This document shows positions 8,105 to 14,815 of a stretch of DNA of 24,737 nt, one piece after another; within the stretch, counting starts at the first letter, position 1; each line of letters begins with the position of its first letter. Under the pieces are notes generated by a model. That model did no database searches. It was not told the DNA's origin and worked only from the letters and a program-made list of their open reading frames with translations. A program made the position numbers and the translations under genes. Source of the stretch: Streptomyces sp. MMG1121 (lineage in GTDB: Bacteria; Actinomycetota; Actinomycetes; Streptomycetales; Streptomycetaceae); assembly GCF_001280015.1 (NCBI RefSeq), contig NZ_LGDV01000241.1, positions 1-24,737 on the forward strand, read 5' to 3'.

Positions 8105-8413
8105 TCAGACCGCCATGCCGTACACGATCGTGAACAGGGTGCCGAGGGAGCCGATGATGAAGACTCCGGTGAGGCCCGCGATGATGAGGCCCTTGCCCTG
8201 TTCCGCGCTGAAGGTGTCGCGGAGGGCCGTGGCGCCGATGCGCTGTTTGGCCGCGCCCCAGACCGCGATGCCGAGGCAGAGCAGGATGGCCACCGCCATC
8301 ACCACCTCGATCATCACCTTCGCCTCGTTGCCCAGGCTGCCGAAGGGGCCCCAGTCCGGAGCGATCCCGCCGATGATGGTGTTGATGTCTCCCTTGTCGG
8401 CCGCAAAGAGCAT
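8105..8413 (-). CDS. small two-helix membrane protein, VirB2/pilin-like
   Basis: About 102 aa with two hydrophobic helices (roughly residues 33-55 and 77-99) joined by a basic loop containing AAKQRIGATALRD. Size, topology and place at the head of a T4SS-like gene run recall VirB2/TrbC pilin subunits, but there is no diagnostic motif. Two starts are possible: ATG at 8413, with GGGGCGGTG upstream at a workable distance, or GTG at 8422, giving 105 aa, whose G-rich element is too close. I prefer the ATG. The downstream gap to the VirB8-like gene is 154 bp, so the two may have separate promoters. Confidence 0.65.
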   Translation of the reverse strand: MLFAADKGDINTIIGGIAPDWGPFGSLGNEAKVMIEVVMAVAILLCLGIAVWGAAKQRIGATALRDTFSAEQGKGLIIAGLTGVFIIGSLGTLFTIVYGMAV

Positions 8414-8422
8414 GTAAGTCAC

Positions 8423-8717
8423 CGCCCCTGGTGGGTAGTTCCGTTGGCCCCCTGCGGGGTGCAGAGGTCAGGCCTCATTGTCGCCGACAACGGCGCCGAC
8501 GTATGTCGACTTGACGTCATTGACTGGCGGGTTTCGTACGAATGGCTCGTACGGTGACTCTGTGTATCACGGCAGGTCACGCCGGGCAACGAGGTCAGAC
8601 CGGAACCTGTCGTGTGGTTCTGTCGTTGTCCTCCTTTACGACCTGGCGCGGTTTCTGACGGCCGGTCGGGTGAGGCTTCGGCACGATGTTCTCATGGGGG
8701 GCGGGCGGGAAATGGAC
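8423..8717. other. gene-free region upstream of the T4SS-like run
   Basis: About 295 bp without a convincing gene. It must carry the promoter of the minus-strand VirB2-like gene. Visible symmetric elements are TTGTCG-C-CGACAA (8478-8490) and TTCGTACGAA (8533-8542), the latter followed by another CGTACG at 8548-8553. A 38-codon plus-strand reading frame from ATG 8542 exists but has no support beyond being open. Confidence 0.35.
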
Positions 8718-8750
8718 AAGGCCCCGACGGCCGGGTGCCGTCGGGGCCTT
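8718..8750 (-). terminator. intrinsic terminator of the first S53 peptidase gene
   Basis: A perfect 13-bp stem, AAGGCCCCGACGG (8718-8730) with CCGTCGGGGCCTT (8738-8750), has a 7-nt loop. It lies 24 bp past the stop codon of the minus-strand peptidase gene. The A/T ends of the arms supply short T runs on both strands, so it may work in both directions. Confidence 0.85.
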
Positions 8751-8774
8751 TGACGTGCGATGCGGTCGGTGCGG

Positions 8775-10061
8775 TCAGCCGGTGAAGGCCGACGTGCCCT
8801 GAGGGGTGCCCCAGCCGGTCGGGCCGTCGTAGCCCGACTGGGCGGTGCACAGGTAGCTGGGGGTGCAGCTGCCGTTGTTGCCGCTGGTGACGTCGTTCAG
8901 TGCGCTGGTGCCGGCCGCGGTGTACGGGAACTTGGCCGGGTAGCTGCCGCTGGACGGGGTGCCGGCGAGGGCGTAGACCGAGGCGATGATCGGCGAGGAG
9001 GCGCTGGTGCCGCCGAAGGTGTACCAGCCGGCCGTCACTCCGTAGGAGTCGTAGACCGAGACGCCGGTGGCCGGGTCGGCGACCGCGGAGACGTCGGCGA
9101 TCGTGCGCTTGGCGCAGCCGGTGTCCGTCTGCCAGCTGGGCTTGGCGTCGTAGGCGGAGCAGCCGGAGCCGGTGCCCTCCGTGCTGCTCGTCTCCCAGAC
9201 GGTCTCCGTCCAGCCGCGGGTCGTCGAGGAGGACTTCGACAGGGCCGTGCCGCCCACCGAGGTCACGTACTTCGAGGCGGCCGGGTATTCGGCGCCGTAG
9301 GCCTCGTCACCGGCGGAGACGGTGATCGCGACGCCCGGGTGGTTGAAGTACGAGGAGTCGTACGAGGTGTCGGAGGAGGATTCCGAGCCGCCGTAGCTGT
9401 TGGAGACGTATTTCGCGCCCAGGGTGACCGCCTCGTTCACCGCGGTGCCCAGGTTGGCCATCGTCGCGGACTTGGCCTCGACCAGCAGGATGTTGCAGTT
9501 CGGGCAGACGGCGGAGGCCATGTCGAGGTCGAGGGACTCCTCCTCGGCCCAGCCGCTGTCGGCGGAGGGCAGGGAGGTGGTGGAGCCGGTCTGGCTGACC
9601 TGCTTGAAGCAGCCACTGGCCTTGGTGCAGGCGGGCAGGCCGTAGTACGAGCGGTACTTGGCGAGGTCGGCCTCGGCGTTCGGGTCGTTGTAGGCGTCCA
9701 CGATCGCGATGGTCTCGCCGGAGCCCTTGGAGGCGGCGGCGGAGGTGAGGCCGTAGGCCGACTGGAGGTCCGAGGGGCCGTAGCCGGAGGGGGTGGAGGC
9801 GTCGGCGGCCTTCGGGGTGACGCCGGTCCGTGCGGCCTGCTGCTTCTGGAACGTGGTGAGGCCGCCGGTCACTCGGAGGGAGTCACAGGTGAGTTCGCCC
9901 TTGTGCTTGGGGTTGGCACAGGGGGTCGCGGTCCAGGTCGCCTTCGTCGTGGGGGCGGCCGCGTCGGCGTGGGCCGCGGTGCAGAGACCGGCGACGGCGA
10001 GTGCGGCGGTGGCCGCGAAGGCGGTGCCGAGGCGACGCCACCGTCTGTGAGTCGTACGCAT
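8775..10061 (-). CDS. secreted S53 (sedolisin/kumamolisin-type) serine peptidase 1
   Basis: The 428-aa precursor has a signal peptide (1 to about 33, ending AHADA) and a sedolisin catalytic domain. Catalytic residues read as E174 and D178 in EEESLD, oxyanion D252 in SAGDEAYG, and S353 in FGGTSASSP. The C-terminal LNDVTSGNNG and GYDGPTGWGTP fit the calcium site. Sedolisins are acid-active secreted endopeptidases. Only about 60 residues separate the signal peptide from the domain start (GYGPSDLQSAYGL, 93 onwards), against a usual propeptide near 180. A CPNC motif (186-189) follows the active-site helix. ATG at 10061 is chosen for its AGGAG site and signal peptide. It is paralogous to the next gene upstream, with its own leader and terminator. 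Confidence 0.9.
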   Translation of the reverse strand: MRTTHRRWRRLGTAFAATAALAVAGLCTAAHADAAAPTTKATWTATPCANPKHKGELTCDSLRVTGGLTTFQKQQAARTGVTPKAADASTPSGYGPSDLQSAYGLTSAAASKGSGETIAIVDAYNDPNAEADLAKYRSYYGLPACTKASGCFKQVSQTGSTTSLPSADSGWAEEESLDLDMASAVCPNCNILLVEAKSATMANLGTAVNEAVTLGAKYVSNSYGGSESSSDTSYDSSYFNHPGVAITVSAGDEAYGAEYPAASKYVTSVGGTALSKSSSTTRGWTETVWETSSTEGTGSGCSAYDAKPSWQTDTGCAKRTIADVSAVADPATGVSVYDSYGVTAGWYTFGGTSASSPIIASVYALAGTPSSGSYPAKFPYTAAGTSALNDVTSGNNGSCTPSYLCTAQSGYDGPTGWGTPQGTSAFTG

Positions 10062-10138
10062 GTGCAGCTCCTGATTTCCGGGTGGGGGGTGGGAACAGGG
10101 CTGTGCGGGTGCGTGCGGCGGTACGACGAAGACGATGA

Positions 10139-10161
10139 CTTGTTGAGTACGCGACAACAAG
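10139..10161 (-). promoter_or_regulatory. 23-bp inverted repeat upstream of S53 gene 1 (copy A)
   Basis: CTTGTTG (10139-10145), a 9-nt spacer and CAACAAG (10155-10161). The same 23 bases occur at 11848-11870 upstream of the paralogous gene. It lies 77 bp before the start codon and 36 bp downstream of a conserved CCTTCgGTAA box, so it could be an operator at or just after the transcription start, or a leader hairpin. Confidence 0.6.
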
Positions 10162-10197
10162 GCTGGAGGGGAATCCTGGCGTCCGCCTTACCGAAGG
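10162..10197 (-). promoter_or_regulatory. conserved putative promoter of S53 gene 1
   Basis: Read on the minus strand, the 36 bases between CCTTCGGTAAGG and the inverted repeat match the equivalent 36 bases before S53 gene 2 at most positions. Two blocks stand out: CCTTCrGTAA as a -35-like box and CAGrATTCC as a -10-like box. The factor is unknown and the elements are not canonical housekeeping boxes. Confidence 0.4.
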
Positions 10198-10247
10198 ATT
10201 CCGAACGCTTGACCCAACGCACAGACATTACAAGGGAGTTGGACAGA

Positions 10248-10284
10248 GAAGACGGGCCGCGGCCGGCTGCCGTGACCCGTCTTC
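10248..10284 (-). terminator. hairpin terminator downstream of S53 gene 2
   Basis: GAAGACGGG (10248-10256) pairs with CCCGTCTTC (10276-10284) around a 19-nt GC-rich loop that can itself pair. It lies about 100 bp after the minus-strand stop at 10388 and before the promoter of S53 gene 1, so the two paralogues are probably separate transcripts. Confidence 0.6.
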
Positions 10285-10387
10285 CTTTCCGTGCCGCCGA
10301 GGGGACCCCACGTCCCCCTCACACAGGCGGCTCCCCGTGACCCGACGGGGCGGTCATCGCTCGGTCATCCAGTGCGTGATGCCTGAC

Positions 10388-11752
10388 TCAGCCGGCGCTG
10401 AAGGCGCTCGTGCCTTCCGGGGTGCCCCAGCCGGTCGGGCCGTCGTAGCCCGACTTGGCGGTGCAGAAGTACGACGTGGAGCAGGTGCCGTTGTTGCCGC
10501 TCGTCACGTCGTTGAGGGCGGAGGTGCCGGCCGCCGCGTACGGGTACTGGGCCGGGTAGTCGCTGCTGCCCGGGGTGCCGGCGAGGGCGTAGACCGAGGC
10601 GATGATCGGCGAGGAGGCGCTGGTGCCGCCGTAGGTGTTCCAGCCGGTGCCGTCGGAGCCGTAGGAGTCGTAGACGGAGACGCCGGTGGCCGGGTCGGCG
10701 ACCGCGGAGACGTCGGCGATCATGCGCTTGGCGCAGCCGCTGTCGGTCTGCCAGCTGGGCTTGGCGTCGTAGGCGGAGCAGCCGGAGCCGGTGCCCTCGG
10801 TGCTGGAGGTCTTCCAGACGCTCTCGGTCCAGCCGCGGCTGTTGGAGGAGGTCTTGAGGGCGGTGCCGCCGACGGCGGTCACGTACCGCGAGCCGGCCGG
10901 GTACTCCGCGCCGTAGGCCTCGTCGCCCGCGCTGGCGGTGATGGCGACGCCCGGGTGGTTGTAGTACTTGGAGTCGTACGAGGTGTCGGAGGAGGACTCC
11001 GAGCCGCCGTAGCTGTTGGAGACGAACTTGGCGCCGAGCTTGACGGCCTCGTTCACCGCGGTGCCCAGGTTGGCGTCGGACGCCGACTTGGCCTCGACCA
11101 GCAGGATGTTGCAGTTCGGGCAGGTCGCGCTGACCATGTCGAGGTCGAGGGAGATCTCACCGGCCCAGCCGCTGTCGGCGGAGGGCAGGGAGGTCGTCGA
11201 GCCGGTCTGGCCGACCTTCGTGAAGCAGCCGTTGTCGCTGGTGCAGTCCGACAGGCCGTACTGCGACCGGTAGGTCGCGAGGTCGGCCTCGGCGTTCGGG
11301 TCGTCGTAGGCGTCGACGATGGCGACGGTCTCGCCGGAGCCGTTGGAGGAGGCCGCGTCGGTCAGGCCGTAGGCCGACTGGATGTCCGAGGGGCCGTATC
11401 CGGTGGGGGAGTCGGACGCGGCGTTCGGCTTGACGGTCTTGGGCGCGATGCCCTTGAGCGCGGCCTGCTTCTCCATGAAGGCGGTGGTGCCGCCGGTGAC
11501 GCGCAGGGCGTTGCAGGCGGCGTAGCCCTTCTTCGGGGTCGCGGCGCAGGCCTTCTCGTACTGGACGTGGGCCTTGGCGACCTGGGTGGCGATCGTCTTG
11601 GCGCTCACCTTGTGGCTCGTGGCGGTGTCCGCGCTGGCGTGGGCGGCGGTGCCGAGGCCGGCGACGACGAGCGCGGTGGCGCCCACGGCGGCCGAGCCGA
11701 TGCGGCGCCATCTACCGCGTATGTGAGGGGAGTTGGGGTTGGACGTACGCAA
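10388..11752 (-). CDS. secreted S53 (sedolisin/kumamolisin-type) serine peptidase 2
   Basis: The 454-aa precursor is a close paralogue of the adjacent gene. The signal peptide is about 1-41 (basic RGRWRR, then hydrophobic, ending AHASA). Catalytic residues are E199 and D203 in GEISLD, D277 in SAGDEAYG and S378 in YGGTSASSP; the C-terminal calcium-site region is kept. About 75 residues form the propeptide before GYGPSDIQSAYGL (118 onwards), far shorter than usual in S53. CPNC (211-214) is conserved with the paralogue. The start is TTG at 11752: AGGAGG lies 7 nt upstream, and no ATG or GTG is available before the signal peptide. The mature domains are nearly identical over long stretches, indicating a tandem duplication. 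Confidence 0.9.
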   Translation of the reverse strand: MRTSNPNSPHIRGRWRRIGSAAVGATALVVAGLGTAAHASADTATSHKVSAKTIATQVAKAHVQYEKACAATPKKGYAACNALRVTGGTTAFMEKQAALKGIAPKTVKPNAASDSPTGYGPSDIQSAYGLTDAASSNGSGETVAIVDAYDDPNAEADLATYRSQYGLSDCTSDNGCFTKVGQTGSTTSLPSADSGWAGEISLDLDMVSATCPNCNILLVEAKSASDANLGTAVNEAVKLGAKFVSNSYGGSESSSDTSYDSKYYNHPGVAITASAGDEAYGAEYPAGSRYVTAVGGTALKTSSNSRGWTESVWKTSSTEGTGSGCSAYDAKPSWQTDSGCAKRMIADVSAVADPATGVSVYDSYGSDGTGWNTYGGTSASSPIIASVYALAGTPGSSDYPAQYPYAAAGTSALNDVTSGNNGTCSTSYFCTAKSGYDGPTGWGTPEGTSAFSAG

Positions 11753-11847
11753 GGTACAGCCTCCTGGAAGTGGTGGGCAGAGGCCTGCGGGTGTGGGGGT
11801 CCACCGGTGGGTGACCGGTGGGGGCGGCGGCCCGCGACCGACCATCG

Positions 11848-11870
11848 CTTGTTGAGTACGCGACAACAAG
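11848..11870 (-). promoter_or_regulatory. 23-bp inverted repeat upstream of S53 gene 2 (copy B)
   Basis: Identical over all 23 bases to copy A: CTTGTTG (11848-11854), 9-nt spacer, CAACAAG (11864-11870). It is 95 bp before the TTG start. The flanking DNA towards the gene has diverged, so the repeat is under constraint or recently copied. Confidence 0.6.
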
Positions 11871-11906
11871 GGGATTTCGGAATTCTGACTCCCGCGTTAC
11901 TGAAGG
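11871..11906 (-). promoter_or_regulatory. conserved putative promoter of S53 gene 2
   Basis: On the minus strand CCTTCAGTAACG and CAGAATTCC sit at exactly the same distances from the inverted repeat as in copy A (36 bp). The agreement of spacing and sequence in two paralogues supports a shared promoter and shared control. Confidence 0.4.
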
Positions 11907-12015
11907 CGGGGCAGGGCTTACTGATCAATGGCTGTGTGCTGGTTCTGTGCTGGGGGTGGCTTGACCTGGGCGCGGGTCGCCCACGGTAGAGGGCCGGTGG
12001 CGAAGCGGCGGGAGA

Positions 12016-12666
12016 TCAGCGGGGCTTCAGGCCGTGCAGCAGCAGATGGACGTGTTCGTCCAGGCCGGCCAGCGCCTCCTCGGCGTCGAGCGCGCAGCTG
12101 GCGATGAGCGCGGCGAGGCCGTGCAGGCTCGCGGCGACGACCGTGGTGATGCGCTCGGGGTCGCCCTGGACGATCTCGCCGCGCTCCTGGGCGTCGGCCA
12201 TCATCCGGGTCAGGGAGCCGAGGGACTGGTCGACGGCGTCGGTGAGCTGGGCGGAGCTGTCCGGGTGGTGCTTGCGCGTGAACATCAGCTCCAGCAGCTC
12301 GGGGTTGTCGACGGCGAAGCCGAGGTAGGCCCGCGCGAGCGCCGTCATCCGCTCCTCGAAGGACTGGACCGGACGGTCGGCGGCGACGGTCAGGGCCTGG
12401 TTCAGGCGCTCGTACCCGTGCAGCGCGAGGGCGTCGAGGAGGGTCTGCTTGTCCTTGAAGTGCCGGCCGGGGGCGGCGTGGCTCACGCCGATGTCCCGGG
12501 CCAGCTCGCGCAGCGAGAGGGCGCCGGCCCCCTTCTCGCGCAGGGTGCGCTCGGCGCTCCTGAGGAGGGCGGTGCGCAGGTCTCCGTGGTGGTACGGGCG
12601 ATTCGCCGACGAGCCTGACGAGCCCGACGGGGTCGACCGGGCTGAGGACGGGGGCATGCGCGACAT
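12016..12666 (-). CDS. TetR/AcrR-family transcriptional repressor
   Basis: About 216 aa. The N-terminal helix-turn-helix domain reads HHGDLRTALLRSAERTLREKGAGALSLRELARDIGVSHAAPGRHFKDKQTLLDALA, the standard TetR DNA-binding region with the F-K-D-K-x-x-L signature. The C-terminal helical part resembles the TetR_C WHG class and should bind a small ligand and dimerise. It is divergent from the SDR gene with 62 bp between starts. The palindrome in that gap is the likely operator for both. ATG at 12666 is favoured because TACGAT ends 7 nt upstream on the minus strand, the leaderless pattern; ATG at 12675 would add three residues but overlaps that box. Confidence 0.9.
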   Translation of the reverse strand: MSRMPPSSARSTPSGSSGSSANRPYHHGDLRTALLRSAERTLREKGAGALSLRELARDIGVSHAAPGRHFKDKQTLLDALALHGYERLNQALTVAADRPVQSFEERMTALARAYLGFAVDNPELLELMFTRKHHPDSSAQLTDAVDQSLGSLTRMMADAQERGEIVQGDPERITTVVAASLHGLAALIASCALDAEEALAGLDEHVHLLLHGLKPR

Positions 12667-12682
12667 GCGGACCATCGTAACC

Positions 12683-12722
12683 TGATGTTGTCATTGACAT
12701 CATTGTTGCTGATGCCTACATT
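12683..12722 (+). promoter_or_regulatory. SDR promoter with overlapping palindromic operator
   Basis: TTGACA (12694-12699), exactly 17 bp, TACATT (12717-12722), then 6 nt to the ATG at 12729: a near-consensus sigma-70 (HrdB-type) promoter giving a leaderless mRNA. TGTCA-T-TGACA (12689-12699) is a perfect palindrome about the central T and covers the -35. The outer TGATGT (12683-12688) and ACATCA (12697-12702) extend the symmetry. Repression by the divergent TetR protein is inferred. The opposite TetR -10 (complement of 12674-12679) lies next to it, so one operator can control both genes. Confidence 0.7.
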
Positions 12723-12728
12723 GGCGCC

Positions 12729-13655
12729 ATGACTGCGGACAAGACTGCTCGATGGAATGCGGCCCACCTTCCCGACCTGACCGGCCGTACGGCCGTGATC
12801 ACCGGCGCCAACAGCGGCCTCGGCCTCGCGACCGCCCAGGCGCTGACCCGGGCCGGGGCGCACGTGGTGTTCGCCGTACGGGACCTCGCGCGCGGCGGTG
12901 CCGCGGCGGCCCGGGCCGGCGGCAGTACCGAGGTGCGCCGGCTGGATCTGGCGGACCTGGACTCGGTACGGGAGTTCGCCGAGGCGTGGGACCGCCCGCT
13001 GGACCTGCTGATCAACAACGCGGGCGTGATGATGCTGCCGGAGCAGCGGACGAAGCAGGGCTTCGAGATGCAGTTCGGTACGAACCACCTCGGGCACTTC
13101 GCGCTGACGAACCTGCTGCTGCCGCACGTCACGGACCGCGTGGTGACGGTGTCCTCGGGTCTGCACCGCGGCGGCGACGGGGTGATCCACTTCGAGGACG
13201 TGAACCTGCGCGGCCGCTACTCGCCGTCCCGCGCCTACGCCCAGTCCAAGCTGGCGAATCTCCTGTTCACCCTGGAACTCCAGCGCCGTCTGACCGAGGC
13301 GGGCTCCGGCGTCCGTGCCCTGGCCGCCCACCCCGGCTACGCGGCCACCAACCTCCAGAGCCACCACGCCAACCCCGTGGCCAGGGCCGTCATGACGGTC
13401 GGCAACAAGGTCTTCGCCCAGACCGACACGGCGGGCGCCCTGCCCACCCTCTACGCCGCGAGCCAGGACCTGCCCGGGGCGGCCTACGTCGGCCCCGACG
13501 GCCTCGGCGAGATGCGCGGTGCCCCGACCCTGGTCGGCCGCAGCGCGGCGGCGAGCGATCCGGAGGCGGCGCGGCGGCTGTGGACGCTTTCGGAGCAGAT
13601 GACGGGGGTGGCGTGGGGGGCCGAGGAGGCCTCCCGTGCTGTCGTCGAGAACTGA
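12729..13655 (+). CDS. short-chain dehydrogenase/reductase (retinol dehydrogenase-like SDR)
   Basis: The 308-aa enzyme has the full classical SDR set: NAD(P)-binding TGANSGLG (25-32), LDLLINNAG (91-99), structural/catalytic N119 in FGTNHLGHF, catalytic S142/S143, and Y170-x3-K174. The FAVRD stretch after the second strand (R51) hints at NADP preference. The long C-terminal region with AAHPGYAATNLQ is typical of the retinol-dehydrogenase/WW-oxidoreductase-like group. The substrate is unknown; many such pairs handle hydrophobic carbonyls or xenobiotics, with the TetR protein as sensor. Expression is from the leaderless promoter just upstream. It ends 1 bp before the convergent pseudogene block. 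Confidence 0.9.
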   Translation: MTADKTARWNAAHLPDLTGRTAVITGANSGLGLATAQALTRAGAHVVFAVRDLARGGAAAARAGGSTEVRRLDLADLDSVREFAEAWDRPLDLLINNAGVMMLPEQRTKQGFEMQFGTNHLGHFALTNLLLPHVTDRVVTVSSGLHRGGDGVIHFEDVNLRGRYSPSRAYAQSKLANLLFTLELQRRLTEAGSGVRALAAHPGYAATNLQSHHANPVARAVMTVGNKVFAQTDTAGALPTLYAASQDLPGAAYVGPDGLGEMRGAPTLVGRSAAASDPEAARRLWTLSEQMTGVAWGAEEASRAVVEN

Positions 13656-13656
13656 T

Positions 13657-14072
13657 TTATGTCGGGGTTTTGAAGGGCAATCCTCGCTTGCATGTGTCCG
13701 TGTTCTCGACGACTTTTGTGTAGGCGGTGATGAGTCGCTTCATGGCGTCGGGGTCCTCGGCTTGGTGATCGAGCTTGGAATTGGCCTTCCCCCCACGAAG
13801 AATGCCGTGTTGGAGCCCGACAGCCACTCCTGCGAAGCCTGCACTGCGAGGTGGGAGTCGACGCGGACCTCGCAACGTGCTGTGATGCCGGCGACCAGTT
13901 TCTGCTTGACTGTGATCGTTCGGCCAGGCGGCATGAACGGTGCCAGTGTGTCGCTGTCGACTGGAATACCGCACAGGGATTTCGGGACTGCGTACTGACG
14001 GGTTTCCTTGTGGTCGCTGCACCCGGACAGCGTCACAAGAAGCGCGGCAGCCGCGGCTGCGACGACAGAGGT
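13657..14072 (-). pseudogene. remnant of a secreted lipoprotein gene (shortened, frameshifted)
   Basis: One frame encodes a lipoprotein signal without a proper start: hydrophobic VVAAAAAALLVTLSGC with lipobox LSGC, then CSDHKETRQYAVPKSLCGIPVD, a layout I associate with Streptomyces lipoproteins. It continues to SGSNTAFFVGG and then leaves frame at a run of six C (13789-13794). The continuing sense, KLDHQAEDPDAMKRLITAYTKVVENTDTC, is in the other frame and ends at 13657. Adding one G on the minus strand would restore the frame. Even so it looks shorter than relatives I remember. GC content is visibly lower than in neighbours. Could be a sequencing indel rather than decay at the homopolymer, but the missing 5' start points to real damage. 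Confidence 0.55.
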
Positions 14073-14280
14073 AGTCGAAGTCGGAGACGGCCTTCTTGTG
14101 GTCCCCGTCCTGCGGGATGAAGTCGTCGTTGAAGAAGTCCGTGGCGGCCGTGGGGTTGTTCGCCAGGCCCTTCAGGTATCCGTTGAGCGGGTCCCAACCA
14201 CCGTCGCTGCCCTCGTAGTTGAGCTGGGGGCAGATGTTCGCCTGCCAGGCCACGTTCTTGCCGTCGTCCGTGTAGAAACC
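14068..14280 (-). pseudogene. internal fragment of a large WXG100-partner protein
   Basis: A 70-residue open stretch (YTDDGKNVAWQANICPQLN to AVSDFDYL), rich in acidic and aromatic residues, resembles the inside of large Streptomyces proteins encoded beside small WXG100-like proteins. It has no start. It is entered from the upstream gene at about 14275-14281 by a one-base frame change (GGGTTTC on the minus strand) and runs out of sense after DFDYL at 14068, where the lipoprotein signal starts in another frame. This pattern is expected if two deletions fused three neighbouring genes. The family link is from memory. Confidence 0.4.
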
Positions 14281-14710
14281 CGGCGTCCAGGGTGTCGATG
14301 CTGCTCATCGTGCGCGCGATGTAGCCGTCGTCACCGGAGTGGATCTTCCGGGTGGTGTGCATGTGGTTGGAGATCTGCGCGCACGCGTCCAGCAGCGACT
14401 TCAGCTGGTCCTCCCAGCGCTGGGCCGCGTGCTTCAGGCCCTTGCCCAGGGCGAATCCCTGTCTGGTGAGGTCGCCGGCGGCCGACTCGCTCGTGGACTC
14501 GGCCACCCGGGCCTTGTCCCACAGCTGGGTGTAGAGCGAGTGGGCCTCTTTGCCGATCTGTTCGAGGGAGCCGTTGCTGACCTTCAGGTCACCGTAGGTG
14601 CTGGGGCCGCCTCCGCCGACCGGGTCGGCCAGGTGGTTGAGCTGCGTGTGTGTCGATCCGCGAGTCTTCGCGTCGGCTTTGAGCTGATCCCACTCGTCCC
14701 ATGACGTCAG
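14272..14710 (-). pseudogene. WXG100-like small helical protein, 3' end altered
   Basis: The sensible part reads TSWDEWDQLKADAKTRG to TMSSIDTLDAGF, about 145 residues of amphipathic helices with KSLLDACAQISNHMHTTRKIHSGDD, the style of ESX/WXG100-type helical proteins. Downstream of 14272 the frame runs on as Arg/Pro-rich nonsense to a stop at 14033. The natural start position before TSWDEW has CTG (14708-14710) preceded by GGGGACAGG, where a GTG would be expected; a TTG at 14788 could start a longer frame but lacks a ribosome site. So both ends look disturbed. Could still make a protein with a foreign tail. It belongs with the two remnants downstream. Confidence 0.5.
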
Positions 14711-14815
14711 TGCTGCCTGTCCCCGTTGCCGCGGCTTGTGCCGTTCGTGGGTGCGTCGTTGCGGTTGCCAATGGTAAGACCATGACAAGAGTGGGGTGAG
14801 CGGGCCGGGCTTCTG

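Noticed and set aside
1302..8422. Interpreting the secretion-like genes as an intact integrative conjugative element.
   Set aside because: No relaxase, replication initiator, integrase, Imp/Spd genes or attachment repeats are visible between the rRNA operon and the peptidases, and base composition matches the chromosome.
8542..8658. A 38-codon plus-strand frame starting at ATG 8542 after a TACGAA-like box.
   Set aside because: No ribosome site, no recognisable motif, and the palindrome explains the -10-like bases; kept only as part of the gene-free region.
8718..8750. The 13-bp stem as an attachment site or transposon end.
   Set aside because: No paired copy, target duplication, integrase or transposase nearby; position right after a stop codon fits a terminator.
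10062..10160. In-frame N-terminal extensions of both S53 peptidases beginning within the inverted repeat (both start LLSRTQQ).
   Set aside because: The shared residues come from the conserved 23-bp repeat. Between it and the signal peptides the sequences are unrelated and Pro-rich, there is no ribosome site, and good AGGAG(G) sites precede the chosen starts.
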